DNA from: JAVBLD01 sp031553705
Lineage (GTDB): Bacteria; Bacteroidota; Bacteroidia; Bacteroidales; Marinifilaceae
DNA: 64,000 nt
Assembly: GCA_031553705.1 (NCBI GenBank)
Contig: JAVBLD010000033.1
Location: 30,473 to 94,472 of the forward strand
Direction: 5' to 3'
The position numbers and the translations under genes are program-made. Positions 9,175 to 17,801 of the stretch are shown here, in pieces; the stretch's first letter is position 1; the number at the start of each line of letters is the position of its first letter. Below the pieces are notes generated by a model, which had not been told where the DNA came from, made no database searches, and saw only the letters and a list, made by a program, of their open reading frames with translations.

Positions 9175-9182
9175 TATCTTTG
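9175..9182 (+). promoter_or_regulatory. -7 promoter box for the small lysine-rich gene
   Basis: TATCTTTG fits TAnnTTTG and lies 37 bases upstream of the ATG at 9220. It supports transcription of this very short gene. Confidence 0.55.
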
Positions 9183-9219
9183 ACATTTGAAAATAATAAC
9201 CTTTTAAAATCTTACAGCC

Positions 9220-9324
9220 ATGGGAAAAGAAAAAAGCGTTAAAAAAGAGGCAAAGAAAGAGCCGACAAAAACTTTGAAAGAGAAGAGACAGGAAAAGAAA
9301 GCGAAAAAAGAAAAGCAAGGATAA
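9220..9324 (+). CDS. 34-residue lysine-rich basic small protein
   Basis: ATG at 9220 to TAA at 9322-9324 encodes 34 residues, about half of them Lys, beginning MGKEKSVKKEAKKEP and ending KKAKKEKQG. There are no hydrophobic segments. Composition and length resemble disordered, nucleic-acid- or ribosome-associated micro-proteins, but no function can be assigned. Support for a real gene: a consensus -7 box 37 bases upstream, a perfect 12-bp terminator hairpin just downstream, and a stand-alone position between two minus-strand genes. The N-terminal SVKKE and central TLKEKR pattern look like a small Bacteroidales family, from memory only. An alternative is a non-coding transcript with a fortuitous frame. 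Confidence 0.6.
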   Translation: MGKEKSVKKEAKKEPTKTLKEKRQEKKAKKEKQG

Positions 9325-9349
9325 AAAATTTACTACTTATTGGTCGTAT

Positions 9350-9384
9350 TTAAAGCAAGAGTGTCGAAAGGGCTCTTGCTTTAA
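9350..9384. terminator. Bidirectional terminator between the small basic gene and ybaK
   Basis: Perfect 12-bp inverted repeat TTAAAGCAAGAG (9350-9361) and CTCTTGCTTTAA (9373-9384) with an 11-base loop. It lies between two convergent genes and can serve both. Confidence 0.75.
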
Positions 9385-9391
9385 GATTTTA

Positions 9392-9865
9392 TCAGGTCAG
9401 CATATCTGTTTCTGCATCGGTCACCTTTATTAAATAGTTGGGATCGATCCTTATCTGCAATCCTCTTTGGCCGGCACTTACATAAATTACATTAAAGTTC
9501 AGGCAGGTTCGATCAATATAAGTCGGAAAATGTTTTTTCATTCCGATCGGAGAGCAGGCTCCACGCATGTATCCTGTGACAGATAGTAATTCTTTCATCG
9601 GAATCATATCACAATTCTTGTTGCCTGAGATTTTAGCTGCTTTTTTTAAGTCCATCTCTTCCGCTCCGGGAATAATGCAGACAAAATAGCCGGTTCTATC
9701 TCCTTTTAAGATGAGCGTTTTAAATACCTGTTCAATCGGTTCGTGTAATTGCTCGGCAACGTGAACAGCGCTTAAATCCGATTCATCTACCTCATAGGGA
9801 ACCAGTTCATAGCAGATGTTCGCCTTATCGAGCAATCTAGCAGCATTGGTTTTGTTAATCTTCAT
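9392..9865 (-). CDS. ybaK: YbaK/EbsC-family Cys-tRNA(Pro)/Cys-tRNA(Cys) deacylase
   Basis: The 157-residue protein matches YbaK throughout: NAARLLDKANICYELVPYE at the start, then AEQLHEPIEQVFKTLILKGD, the PGAEEMDLKKAAKISGNK segment, and the hallmark GYMRGACSPIGMKK, where the GxxSP loop binds substrate. YbaK-type enzymes hydrolyse mischarged Cys-tRNA(Pro) made by ProRS, protecting translation fidelity. The gene starts one base downstream of the guanine deaminase stop in the minus-strand operon rel-guaD-ybaK. Length and motifs are normal. Confidence is high for family, moderate for exact tRNA specificity. Confidence 0.9.
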   Translation of the reverse strand: MKINKTNAARLLDKANICYELVPYEVDESDLSAVHVAEQLHEPIEQVFKTLILKGDRTGYFVCIIPGAEEMDLKKAAKISGNKNCDMIPMKELLSVTGYMRGACSPIGMKKHFPTYIDRTCLNFNVIYVSAGQRGLQIRIDPNYLIKVTDAETDMLT

Positions 9866-9866
9866 A

Positions 9867-10340
9867 TCAATAAGCTGTCTTATCCTGTTTCCCGGCCCAT
9901 TTGGTGAATAGATCAGCGGAATCCGACAGTTGAATATGTTTCACATCAATATTTCTTCTATCCAGAGGTAAATTTAATTCGTCATAGATAAATTTATCAT
10001 TAAAACCGATTTTGGCGGCATCATTTCTGTCGGAACAGTAATATACGGTTTTGATATTTGCCCAATAGATTGCTGCCATGCACATCGGACACGGTTCGCA
10101 GCTTGTGTATATCACAGCATCAGGAAGATGGAAGGTATTTTTCATTTTACAGGCGTTTCTGATGGCTACAATTTCCGCATGGGCTGTCGGATCGTTTGTT
10201 GAGGTCACCATATTGCGTCCTTTGCCGATTATTTCTCCATTGGCAACAATAATGGCGCCGAACGGTCCCCCCTGGTTATTCCGAATACCTTCGTATGCTT
10301 CTTCAAAAGCACATTTCATATAATCTTCCTGTTTCTTCAT
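9867..10340 (-). CDS. guaD: Guanine deaminase-like nucleoside/base deaminase (CDA superfamily)
   Basis: A 157-residue zinc deaminase with the HAE motif (DPTAHAEIVAIRNA, His ligand plus catalytic Glu) and the PCPMCMAAIYWA motif supplying two Cys ligands. The NNQGGPFGAIIVANGEIIG opening and the C-terminal DRNDAAKIGFNDKFIYDEL resemble Bacillus-type GuaD, which converts guanine to xanthine, rather than TadA. It sits between rel and ybaK with spacings of 28 and 1 bases. The link to a (p)ppGpp enzyme is suggestive, since both affect guanine nucleotide pools, but that is inference. A tRNA adenosine deaminase role is less likely because the FFR-type tail of TadA is absent. Confidence 0.82.
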   Translation of the reverse strand: MKKQEDYMKCAFEEAYEGIRNNQGGPFGAIIVANGEIIGKGRNMVTSTNDPTAHAEIVAIRNACKMKNTFHLPDAVIYTSCEPCPMCMAAIYWANIKTVYYCSDRNDAAKIGFNDKFIYDELNLPLDRRNIDVKHIQLSDSADLFTKWAGKQDKTAY

Positions 10341-10368
10341 AACTGTTTATTATAGGTCGTTTTTAAAT

Positions 10369-12558
10369 TTATCCCTCTTGTACCGAATCGTGCCGGCTTA
10401 CTTTCTGGATGCCTTGAATGTGTTTCAACCGGCTGATCAGTTGTGACAAATGCTCGGTGTTGTCGATCAATACGGTGACACTACCGTCAAAGGCTCCTTC
10501 CGAAGCGTTGATGGCTATGGCCCGCATAGTAACGTGTGGATCTTTGGAAATAACCTTGGTAATTTTGTTGATGATATTTCCTTCTCCTCTTCCCATCAGG
10601 CTCAGTACGGTTTGATACGAGTTGGCCCCTTCGTTTGTCCATTGTGTTTTAACAATACGGTAAGGGTAGCGCCGTTCAAGATCCAGAGCGTTCTTACACT
10701 GCTTACGGTGTACTTTGATGCCTTCGCCGATCGACACAAAACCGAGAATATCGTCACCATATACCGGATTACAACAGCGTGCAAACTTATACTCTACATT
10801 GTCGACGTTTTTATCAATCAATAATACATCTTCGTCGATTTTTTTAGTACGGCTGATCTTGATATCTTTCGGCGGAGCAGGCACATACTCCTCTTTAGGC
10901 CGTGCCAGGATCTCCTTGATTTCGGCAGTGTCGTGTTTACCGATGGCAATACCATGATAAAGGTCCAATGCGAACTTATACTTGTAGTGTTGCATCAGAC
11001 GCCTGACCAATTCATCATTATATTCGACCTTCCAGTTTTTCAGCCGCCTTGCCAGGATCTCTTTACCGAGGTCTGCCTGGTGGTTTATCTCTTCATTCAG
11101 GTACTGCCGTATTTTATTCCGTGCCTTTGATGTGATGGCAAAGCTCAGCCAATCCGCTTTGGGTTGCTGGTTTGCCGCAGTAATAACAGAAATCTGGTCA
11201 CCATTTTTCAGGACGTATTTTAATGCTTCATTCCGTTGGTTTACTTTTCCGCCTACGCATTTATTGCCTATATTTGTATGTATCGCATAAGCAAAATCAA
11301 GTAGGGTGGCTCCTGCTTGTAAAGTGATCAGATCGCCTTTCGGAGTGAAGACATGCACCTCCTTATCCCGTAGGTTGATCTTCATATCGTCCAACAGGTC
11401 GATGGCATTCTTCTCACTGCTTTCAAGAATCTCCCGAAGTTCGCCCAGCCAGCTTTCAATGATATTATCGGCAGAACCGCCTTTATATTTCCAGTGGGCG
11501 GCAAATCCGCTTTCCGCAATTTCATCCATCCGTTCGGTGCGTATTTGTACTTCCACCCACCGGTTTTTCGGTCCGAGAACGGTAGTCTGCAATGATTCAT
11601 ACCCATTCGATTTGGGTACCGAGATCCAGTCCCTCAGCCGTTGCGGGTTTGGCGTATACTTATCGGTCACGATAGAGTATACCCTCCAACAGTCTGCCTT
11701 TTCATTTTCGCCCTGGCTGTCAATGACAAAACGAACAGCGAAAATATCGTATATCTCTTCAAATTCCACTTGGCTTTTACGCATCTTGTTTAAAATCGAA
11801 GCAATGGTTTTGGTCCGGGATTTAACTTTAAATTTAATCTCTTTTTTTGTTAGTTCCTCTACAATCGGCGCGATAAACTGGGCAATATATTCTTCCCTTG
11901 CGTCCTTCGATTCCTGTAGTTTTTGGGCAATCTCGTTGTATAACTTCGGATTGGAATAACGTAAAGCCAGATCCTCCATCTCCGATTTGATGTTATACAG
12001 TCCCAGGCGGTGTGCAAATGGGATATATATATAACTGGTTTCCTTTGCCAGTTGTTGTTGTTCCGCTATTGAAAGGGTATGGGCGATTCTTAAAGCATAT
12101 AATTTTTCTGCCAGGAAAATCAATTGTACACGGATATCTTCGGCAAAGCTCAGTAAAAGTTTTCGGAAATTTTCGGAGTCGATAATTTTCTGCGTTGCAT
12201 AGAGATGACTGATCTCTTTCAATCCTTTCGTGATCTGCCATACTTTTTCCCCAAACTCTTCTCCTACCTGTTCGAGGGAGATAAAATTATACTCAACACT
12301 CCTATGCAGCATGGCGCAGATGATGGATGTGCGTCCTAACCCGATATTCTCTGTAAGGATAAATATAATATCAAGAATTTTGAGAAGCTCTTGATAGGCC
12401 AACTCCGGATTTTGCAGTTCGTATCGGATAGCTATTTTAAAAGCTTTTTTGATCAACAGTACATGCTCTTTGGTAGAAATATTCCTACTCAGCTTCAATA
12501 AAGCAGTGTATCTATCGAGTATTAATCGCCTATACTCTTTTTCGGTTAGTTGCTCCAT
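10369..12558 (-). CDS. rel: Rel/RelA-SpoT homologue: (p)ppGpp synthetase with degenerate hydrolase domain
   Basis: This 729-residue long RSH protein has the usual order: HD hydrolase-like region (about 25-200), synthetase (about 240-360), TGS (about 400-460, VFTPKGDLITLQAGATLLDFA), a Cys-containing domain (FARCCNPVYGDDILGF) and a C-terminal ACT domain. The synthetase looks intact: YDIFAVRF with D271, PKSNGYESLQTTV, and EVQIRT with E336. The signature at R307-x-R-D310 is of the RxKD type. The hydrolase half has lost its metal site. The HD pair reads H85-R86, the Asp of LADRLHN is E151 (LAEKLYALR), and no equivalent of the first His is apparent. It is therefore predicted to make but not hydrolyse (p)ppGpp. 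It heads the rel-guaD-ybaK cluster. Confidence 0.88.
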   Translation of the reverse strand: MEQLTEKEYRRLILDRYTALLKLSRNISTKEHVLLIKKAFKIAIRYELQNPELAYQELLKILDIIFILTENIGLGRTSIICAMLHRSVEYNFISLEQVGEEFGEKVWQITKGLKEISHLYATQKIIDSENFRKLLLSFAEDIRVQLIFLAEKLYALRIAHTLSIAEQQQLAKETSYIYIPFAHRLGLYNIKSEMEDLALRYSNPKLYNEIAQKLQESKDAREEYIAQFIAPIVEELTKKEIKFKVKSRTKTIASILNKMRKSQVEFEEIYDIFAVRFVIDSQGENEKADCWRVYSIVTDKYTPNPQRLRDWISVPKSNGYESLQTTVLGPKNRWVEVQIRTERMDEIAESGFAAHWKYKGGSADNIIESWLGELREILESSEKNAIDLLDDMKINLRDKEVHVFTPKGDLITLQAGATLLDFAYAIHTNIGNKCVGGKVNQRNEALKYVLKNGDQISVITAANQQPKADWLSFAITSKARNKIRQYLNEEINHQADLGKEILARRLKNWKVEYNDELVRRLMQHYKYKFALDLYHGIAIGKHDTAEIKEILARPKEEYVPAPPKDIKISRTKKIDEDVLLIDKNVDNVEYKFARCCNPVYGDDILGFVSIGEGIKVHRKQCKNALDLERRYPYRIVKTQWTNEGANSYQTVLSLMGRGEGNIINKITKVISKDPHVTMRAIAINASEGAFDGSVTVLIDNTEHLSQLISRLKHIQGIQKVSRHDSVQEG

Positions 12559-12685
12559 GATTGTTTATATAAAAATACGAGGATTTTTTTTCTTCTGCTA
12601 TAAGTTTCGTTTTTTGAAGTTCCCTGTTGTAGTTTGCGTTTGTAAAAATAGTGAATTCTTTTCGGGAATGTTGAACAATAAATCC

Positions 12686-12693
12686 TATTTTTG
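12686..12693 (+). promoter_or_regulatory. -7 box for the large secreted protein/nth/lipA/lipB run
   Basis: TATTTTTG fits TAnnTTTG and lies 56 bases upstream of the ATG at 12749. No convincing -33 at N19. Confidence 0.4.
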
Positions 12694-12748
12694 TCTAAAT
12701 TTTTTCTTGAGGATACATATCTGTCTGTGATTTATTATTTATGTGCTT

Positions 12749-15700
12749 ATGCTAAAGTGTGGATTTATTATTATGCTTCTTTTACCTGTTGTTTTAAAAG
12801 CGCAGGATACAAAATCTTTGTTCCAACAAATGGATATTATTCTAAAAGATATAAAACTTATTGAACGTAAGGTATTAATAGATGGTTATATAGAAGCACA
12901 GTCGTCCGGTTATTTTACTCCGTCGGAACAAGAGGAGATACAGGGACTTTTTAATAAGTTTCAGGAATTACGGATACCGGGAGAGCCTGAATTGAAAAAT
13001 TTTGTACAGTGCATAAACGGTTTTTACCGGAATTCCGAAAAGGAGAATTTTAAAGTGTGGCTGACCGGATTGAAAGAGCTTGTTTTGCCTGCTGTCCGTT
13101 CTAAGGTCACAATAAGAAACTATCTGGCAACTACAACGCTGATCGTGTGCGAACAGACTTTTTCTTCCTCTGCTTCCCATAAATGGTTCATTAGAGGAGG
13201 TAAACCTGTGTGGAGATTCAATGATGGTATCCGGGTCGATTTTGATCGTGCCACTGTTACATGTAAAACTCCTAAGGATTCCATTGCTATCTATTCCACA
13301 GATGCCTCCTACTTGGTGGCCGAAGGTTGTATCGTAGGAAAAGGCGGAAGCGTCGAATGGAAAAATTCGCAGGATAATATGAATGCCACCCTCTCTACCT
13401 ACCAGATAGATCCGAAAGTTTCGGAGTATACAGCCGATTCTGCTTTGTTCCATTACGAAAGTAAATTTAGAATGCCTTTATGGGGTAAGCTAAAAGATAA
13501 TGCTTCAAAATATAGCAATGACAAAGATCGTCCGTTCCCTGAGTTTACCTCTTATTCGACCGATATAAAAATTAATCCGCTTTTCAGGGATGTCTCTTTT
13601 AAAGGTGGAATTTCTTACGCCGGCTTGAAGTTTTATGGCTATGGTTATGGAGGAAACCCGGCTTGTGTGCATATTACACCGGCTGGGGGTGCCACTGAAA
13701 TGTATCTGTATGCCGACCGTTTTTTTATCGATACGATGAAGGTCATTTCGGCAACTTCCGCCTTAGTTATTAAACTGGATTCGGGACAGATCACGCATCC
13801 GGATATTAATTTTTCTTATCTGGCGGATAAACGTGTGGTGACGCTTAAAAGGATTACGGAGCAGAGCGCTCATATTCCGTTTAAGGATAATTACCACCAG
13901 ATACTGTTTGACATGGAACAGATTTCCTGGCCGTTAGACAGTATTTATATGAAAATGAGTATGACCAACCGTTCGGGACTTTTCAGGGCGATGATCGAGT
14001 CGTTGAATTTTTTCAATGACGATGTATATGATAATATACAGGGACTGGATGAGATCAATCCTCTCAATGGCCTGCTGAAATGTTCCATGGAATTGAAATC
14101 CAATACATTTACAATCAAGCAATATTCTACATATATAAAAAAGGCGGCGGAGCAGTTGAGAAAACAGATCATAGTGCTTTCCTATAACGATTTTGTTGAT
14201 TATGACGAAGAGCGTGATGAGGTCACTCTGAAACAACGCCTTTTCGATTACACGAAAGCGCGTGTCGGGAAACAGGATTACGACCAGATCCGGTTTATAT
14301 CCCATCCGGAGGGTACACAGGCAAACGCTTTGCTGGATGTACATTCTCATAAGTTGCAAATATTTGGAGTACAAAGACTTACAATTAGTAGGGTAAAAGA
14401 TATTTTCATGGAACCGACAGGCAATAGTCTGGTCATGTTAAAGAACCGAGACATGGAGTTCAGCGGTAAACTGAATGCGGGAATGTTCGATATGTACGGC
14501 CATAATCTTTATTTTTCTTACGACAAGTACACAATCAATCTGTCGCAGGTGGATTCTGCCAATATGTTCATGATGGACCAAAATACCCATAAAAGGGGGG
14601 AGCAGATTCGTTCGTCGATCAAGATTATGACAGGGGATATTATTATTGACGAACCCGGCAATAAATCGGGTAAAAAGACCGGCAACGGTTTTCCGGTTTT
14701 GCACTCTACTTCGGACTCTTATGTCTATTTTGATCAAAAATATGTGCAAAACGGTGAGTATAAACGGGATAGTTTTTATTATGTTATTAAACCGTATACT
14801 TTGAATGGGATCAATAGTACCGATAATTTCCAATATGCTTTCCGCGGCATGTTGGTATCAAACATCCTGCCTCCGATAGACGATACACTTTATCTTATGA
14901 AAGATAAGAGTTTGGGGTTGAGGTATGATACACCTAAGGAGGGGCTTAAATTGTATGGAAAAGGGATAATTAAGAGCCGGGTGACTCTCGATCAGAAAGG
15001 ATTTATAGCCCGGGGGAATGTAGAGCTTAACAATAGCGATTTCCAGTCGGATTCTATTATGTTGTTGCCGTCCCGGATGCTTGCCAGCACGAACAAAATC
15101 CGAGTGAATGCAGTGCCCGGACAGCGTCCCGGAACTGTTGGTGATCAGGTTAATATACGATATTTGCCAAAAGAGGGAGGTAACTTGCAGGCGATTTCAG
15201 TAAAAACTCCGTTTGAGATATACCAGGGACAGGTAAAACATACCGGAACGCTCTCCATTTATGAGACTTTATTGGATGCTTCCGGACAATTGGCATTAAA
15301 AGATGCTGTAATGAATTCGCAACTGTTCCATTTGCAGGAACACAATGTTGTTTCTCCCCAGACCGATATCAGCATATCACCATTGGCAAACAAGGAAGTT
15401 CTGTTGGATATCCGTCAGGTGAGTGCAGATATTAATATGGTGAGCCATATCGGAAAGTTTGTTAATAATGTGGAGACAAATCCGCTTTCATTATCTTCCA
15501 ATCGCTATGTCTGTTCGTTTAAAAACCTGACATGGAATATGGACAAGTCGTTCTTGAATGTCGGTGTTGAGGATGAGAAAGAGTTGGCACAACTCTGGAG
15601 AATGGAACAGGTGGATAGCTTGCCGTTACAGGCTAGGAACAGGTTTGTATCGACCAGCCTGAGTACAGACTCGCTCAGCTTTGTCGCTCCATTTGCTAAA

Positions 15701-17146
15701 TACAACTTACTGGACGGGAAAATCAATTGCCGGTGGGTGAACCATATCGATATTGCCAACGGACGGTTTTATCCGAAAAATGGGGATGTATATATTGCTG
15801 CCGATGGAGATATCCAGGAGTTTACTGGTGGAAGGCTGTTATGTGAGCGAAATAACCGGGATAGAATCCTTAACAATGTGCTCTTAAAGATAAGGGGCGT
15901 CTATACCTTCAGTGGGAACGGTTTATACGGCTATGTAAACGAACAGAACGATTCGACTCTTATCCGGTTCTCCGAAATAGGAACCGATTCGACCCGTCTG
16001 TTGTATGCGGCTGCTGAGATACTTGCCGCTACACCGTTGAAGTTGAACGACGGAATACAGTATAAAGGGCGTATGTTCCTTTATTCCACCCAAAAGGATC
16101 TTTTCTTTAAAGGATATACCGGTTTGACGACCGGTAAGAATGATATTAATCATACATGGCTGGCGGTGAACTGCTATCTGGATGCATCGCAGATCAGGAT
16201 ACCGGTAGGAGAAGAGAATAGAGACGATGAAAATCAACGTATTTTCAACGGGATATTCTTGACTTTGGATAAGGAAGTAAAAGCATACGCAGCTTTCCAG
16301 AGTAACCGATTGTTTTACAGTGATGACCAGTTGATCCGAGGAATAGGCGAGCTGATTTGGGACAGGAAGTCAAACTGCTACGTCATCCGGGATGCTTCTG
16401 CCAGTCCTTACTATCGTTTCTATTATGATGTGCCGCAGGGTGAAATTCTTGGTTTTGGAAGATTAAACTTTTCGATCAAACTTCCCGGAGTAGCTCAGAG
16501 TTCAGCAGGCGATATCCGTTATAACCTCAAAAGCGGAGAGTTGAAAGCTTATGATTTGCTTTATGCCGTTGATTTTTCGCTGTTGAAGAAGATGGAAGCT
16601 ATTCTGTTGAAGGATTTCGGGGATGACAACTTGAAACAGATCACGGTTGATTCGTCATTGATCACACGATTATATAGCATATACGGCAAAGAACAGATGG
16701 CTAAGGTTACAGGGATACTATCCAGGCCTTCCGGTAACATACCCGATTCATTAAACCGGCTTTTTGTATTCAATTCGTTGGATCTGAAATGGGTTCCTGA
16801 ATCCCGTTCCTATGTATCGGACGGAAAAGCTATGCTGATGTCGATGCGGGATGTGCCGGCCGAAAAAGAGCTGGATGTAAAGATTGAGTTAATACGCCGG
16901 ATTGCCGGGGATGAATTATATTTGTATCTTTCCGACGGTCAAAACTGGTACTATTTCGAATATACCGGACATGAACTTTATACCCTTTCTTCAAATGAGG
17001 AGTATAATACGGCCCTGAAAACCGAGAAGGCCGATAAAAAGAAGGCAGGTTCCTATACGCTTACGCTTTGTCCGGATTCGAAAAAGGAACGTTTCTTATC
17101 GCGTTTGGAAGAGATAAAAAGAGGTACATTCAAGAGAAATCAATGA
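12749..17146 (+). CDS. Very large secreted protein of unknown function (1465 residues)
   Basis: GTG at 12743 is possible, but ATG at 12749 gives a normal signal peptide (MLKCGFIIMLLLPVVLKAQD), so the protein should reach the periplasm or outer membrane. After a short helical N-terminal part (about 20-130) the rest is dominated by short beta-strand-like stretches with frequent Asp/Gly/Asn turns and no membrane helices. That suggests repeated beta structure, possibly a beta-helix or AsmA/OstA-like scaffold, but this is inference. I do not recognise a domain. The C-terminus is charged. The nth gene begins six bases after the stop, followed closely by lipA and lipB, so it probably leads this transcript. 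Conserved very long secreted proteins of this kind occur in Bacteroidales without assigned roles. Confidence 0.75.
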   Translation: MLKCGFIIMLLLPVVLKAQDTKSLFQQMDIILKDIKLIERKVLIDGYIEAQSSGYFTPSEQEEIQGLFNKFQELRIPGEPELKNFVQCINGFYRNSEKENFKVWLTGLKELVLPAVRSKVTIRNYLATTTLIVCEQTFSSSASHKWFIRGGKPVWRFNDGIRVDFDRATVTCKTPKDSIAIYSTDASYLVAEGCIVGKGGSVEWKNSQDNMNATLSTYQIDPKVSEYTADSALFHYESKFRMPLWGKLKDNASKYSNDKDRPFPEFTSYSTDIKINPLFRDVSFKGGISYAGLKFYGYGYGGNPACVHITPAGGATEMYLYADRFFIDTMKVISATSALVIKLDSGQITHPDINFSYLADKRVVTLKRITEQSAHIPFKDNYHQILFDMEQISWPLDSIYMKMSMTNRSGLFRAMIESLNFFNDDVYDNIQGLDEINPLNGLLKCSMELKSNTFTIKQYSTYIKKAAEQLRKQIIVLSYNDFVDYDEERDEVTLKQRLFDYTKARVGKQDYDQIRFISHPEGTQANALLDVHSHKLQIFGVQRLTISRVKDIFMEPTGNSLVMLKNRDMEFSGKLNAGMFDMYGHNLYFSYDKYTINLSQVDSANMFMMDQNTHKRGEQIRSSIKIMTGDIIIDEPGNKSGKKTGNGFPVLHSTSDSYVYFDQKYVQNGEYKRDSFYYVIKPYTLNGINSTDNFQYAFRGMLVSNILPPIDDTLYLMKDKSLGLRYDTPKEGLKLYGKGIIKSRVTLDQKGFIARGNVELNNSDFQSDSIMLLPSRMLASTNKIRVNAVPGQRPGTVGDQVNIRYLPKEGGNLQAISVKTPFEIYQGQVKHTGTLSIYETLLDASGQLALKDAVMNSQLFHLQEHNVVSPQTDISISPLANKEVLLDIRQVSADINMVSHIGKFVNNVETNPLSLSSNRYVCSFKNLTWNMDKSFLNVGVEDEKELAQLWRMEQVDSLPLQARNRFVSTSLSTDSLSFVAPFAKYNLLDGKINCRWVNHIDIANGRFYPKNGDVYIAADGDIQEFTGGRLLCERNNRDRILNNVLLKIRGVYTFSGNGLYGYVNEQNDSTLIRFSEIGTDSTRLLYAAAEILAATPLKLNDGIQYKGRMFLYSTQKDLFFKGYTGLTTGKNDINHTWLAVNCYLDASQIRIPVGEENRDDENQRIFNGIFLTLDKEVKAYAAFQSNRLFYSDDQLIRGIGELIWDRKSNCYVIRDASASPYYRFYYDVPQGEILGFGRLNFSIKLPGVAQSSAGDIRYNLKSGELKAYDLLYAVDFSLLKKMEAILLKDFGDDNLKQITVDSSLITRLYSIYGKEQMAKVTGILSRPSGNIPDSLNRLFVFNSLDLKWVPESRSYVSDGKAMLMSMRDVPAEKELDVKIELIRRIAGDELYLYLSDGQNWYYFEYTGHELYTLSSNEEYNTALKTEKADKKKAGSYTLTLCPDSKKERFLSRLEEIKRGTFKRNQ

Positions 17147-17152
17147 CATAAT

Positions 17153-17794
17153 ATGCGAATAAAAGAGAGATATACAGGGGTTATTGACTGGTTCGAAAAG
17201 CACATGCCGGTGGCTGAGAGCGAATTGAGATATCATAATCCTTTCGAGTTGATTGTGGCGGTAATCCTGTCTGCACAATGTACCGACAAGCGGGTGAATA
17301 TGACGATGCCCGCTTTGTTGGAGCGTTTTCCTGATGTTTATACTATGGCAGAAGCAAAGGTAGAGGAGATATACGATTTAATAAAATCGATCTCTTATCC
17401 CAATAATAAAGCGAAGCATCTGTCGGAAATGGCCAAAAAGTTAGTTTCCGATTTTAATGGAAAGGTGCCGGATGATTTCGCCCTACTCCAAACGTTGCCT
17501 GGAGTAGGGCGGAAAACTGCGAATGTTGTTTTGGCCGTGGCTTTTGGAAAATCTGCGATGCCTGTAGACACGCATGTTTTTCGGGTAGCCAACCGGATAG
17601 GATTGGTTGTTAATGCTACTACCCCATTGGAGACAGAAAAGCAATTAGTGAAACATATTCCTTCGGGTATCCTCTCAAAAGCGCATCATTGGCTGATTTT
17701 GCACGGACGTTACATTTGCCAGGCGCGTAGTCCAAAATGTAGTGAGTGTGGGATAACAATTTATTGCCAATATTATCAGGATCATTTGAAATAG
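17153..17794 (+). CDS. nth: Endonuclease III, DNA glycosylase/AP lyase
   Basis: The 213-residue length is normal. The helix-hairpin-helix LPGVGRKTANVVL contains the catalytic Lys. It is followed by the catalytic Asp in AMPVDTHVFRVANRIGL. The C-terminal [4Fe-4S] ligands follow the classical C-x6-C-x2-C-x5-C spacing (CQARSPKCSECGITIYC). The enzyme removes oxidised pyrimidines and nicks AP sites in base excision repair. It starts six bases after the large secreted protein and ends seven bases before lipA, so it is embedded in that operon; no functional link to its neighbours is obvious. Confidence 0.95.
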   Translation: MRIKERYTGVIDWFEKHMPVAESELRYHNPFELIVAVILSAQCTDKRVNMTMPALLERFPDVYTMAEAKVEEIYDLIKSISYPNNKAKHLSEMAKKLVSDFNGKVPDDFALLQTLPGVGRKTANVVLAVAFGKSAMPVDTHVFRVANRIGLVVNATTPLETEKQLVKHIPSGILSKAHHWLILHGRYICQARSPKCSECGITIYCQYYQDHLK

Positions 17795-17801
17795 TTACTT
17801 T

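Noticed and set aside
9130..9318. A Phe/Leu-rich minus-strand frame opposite the lysine-rich small gene
   Set aside because: It is the reverse-complement shadow of Lys codons (AAA/AAG giving Phe/Leu), not an independent membrane protein.
11306..11959. A 217-codon plus-strand open frame inside rel
   Set aside because: It is antisense to strongly conserved synthetase and TGS coding sequence; its Ser/Ile-rich composition is typical of a shadow frame.
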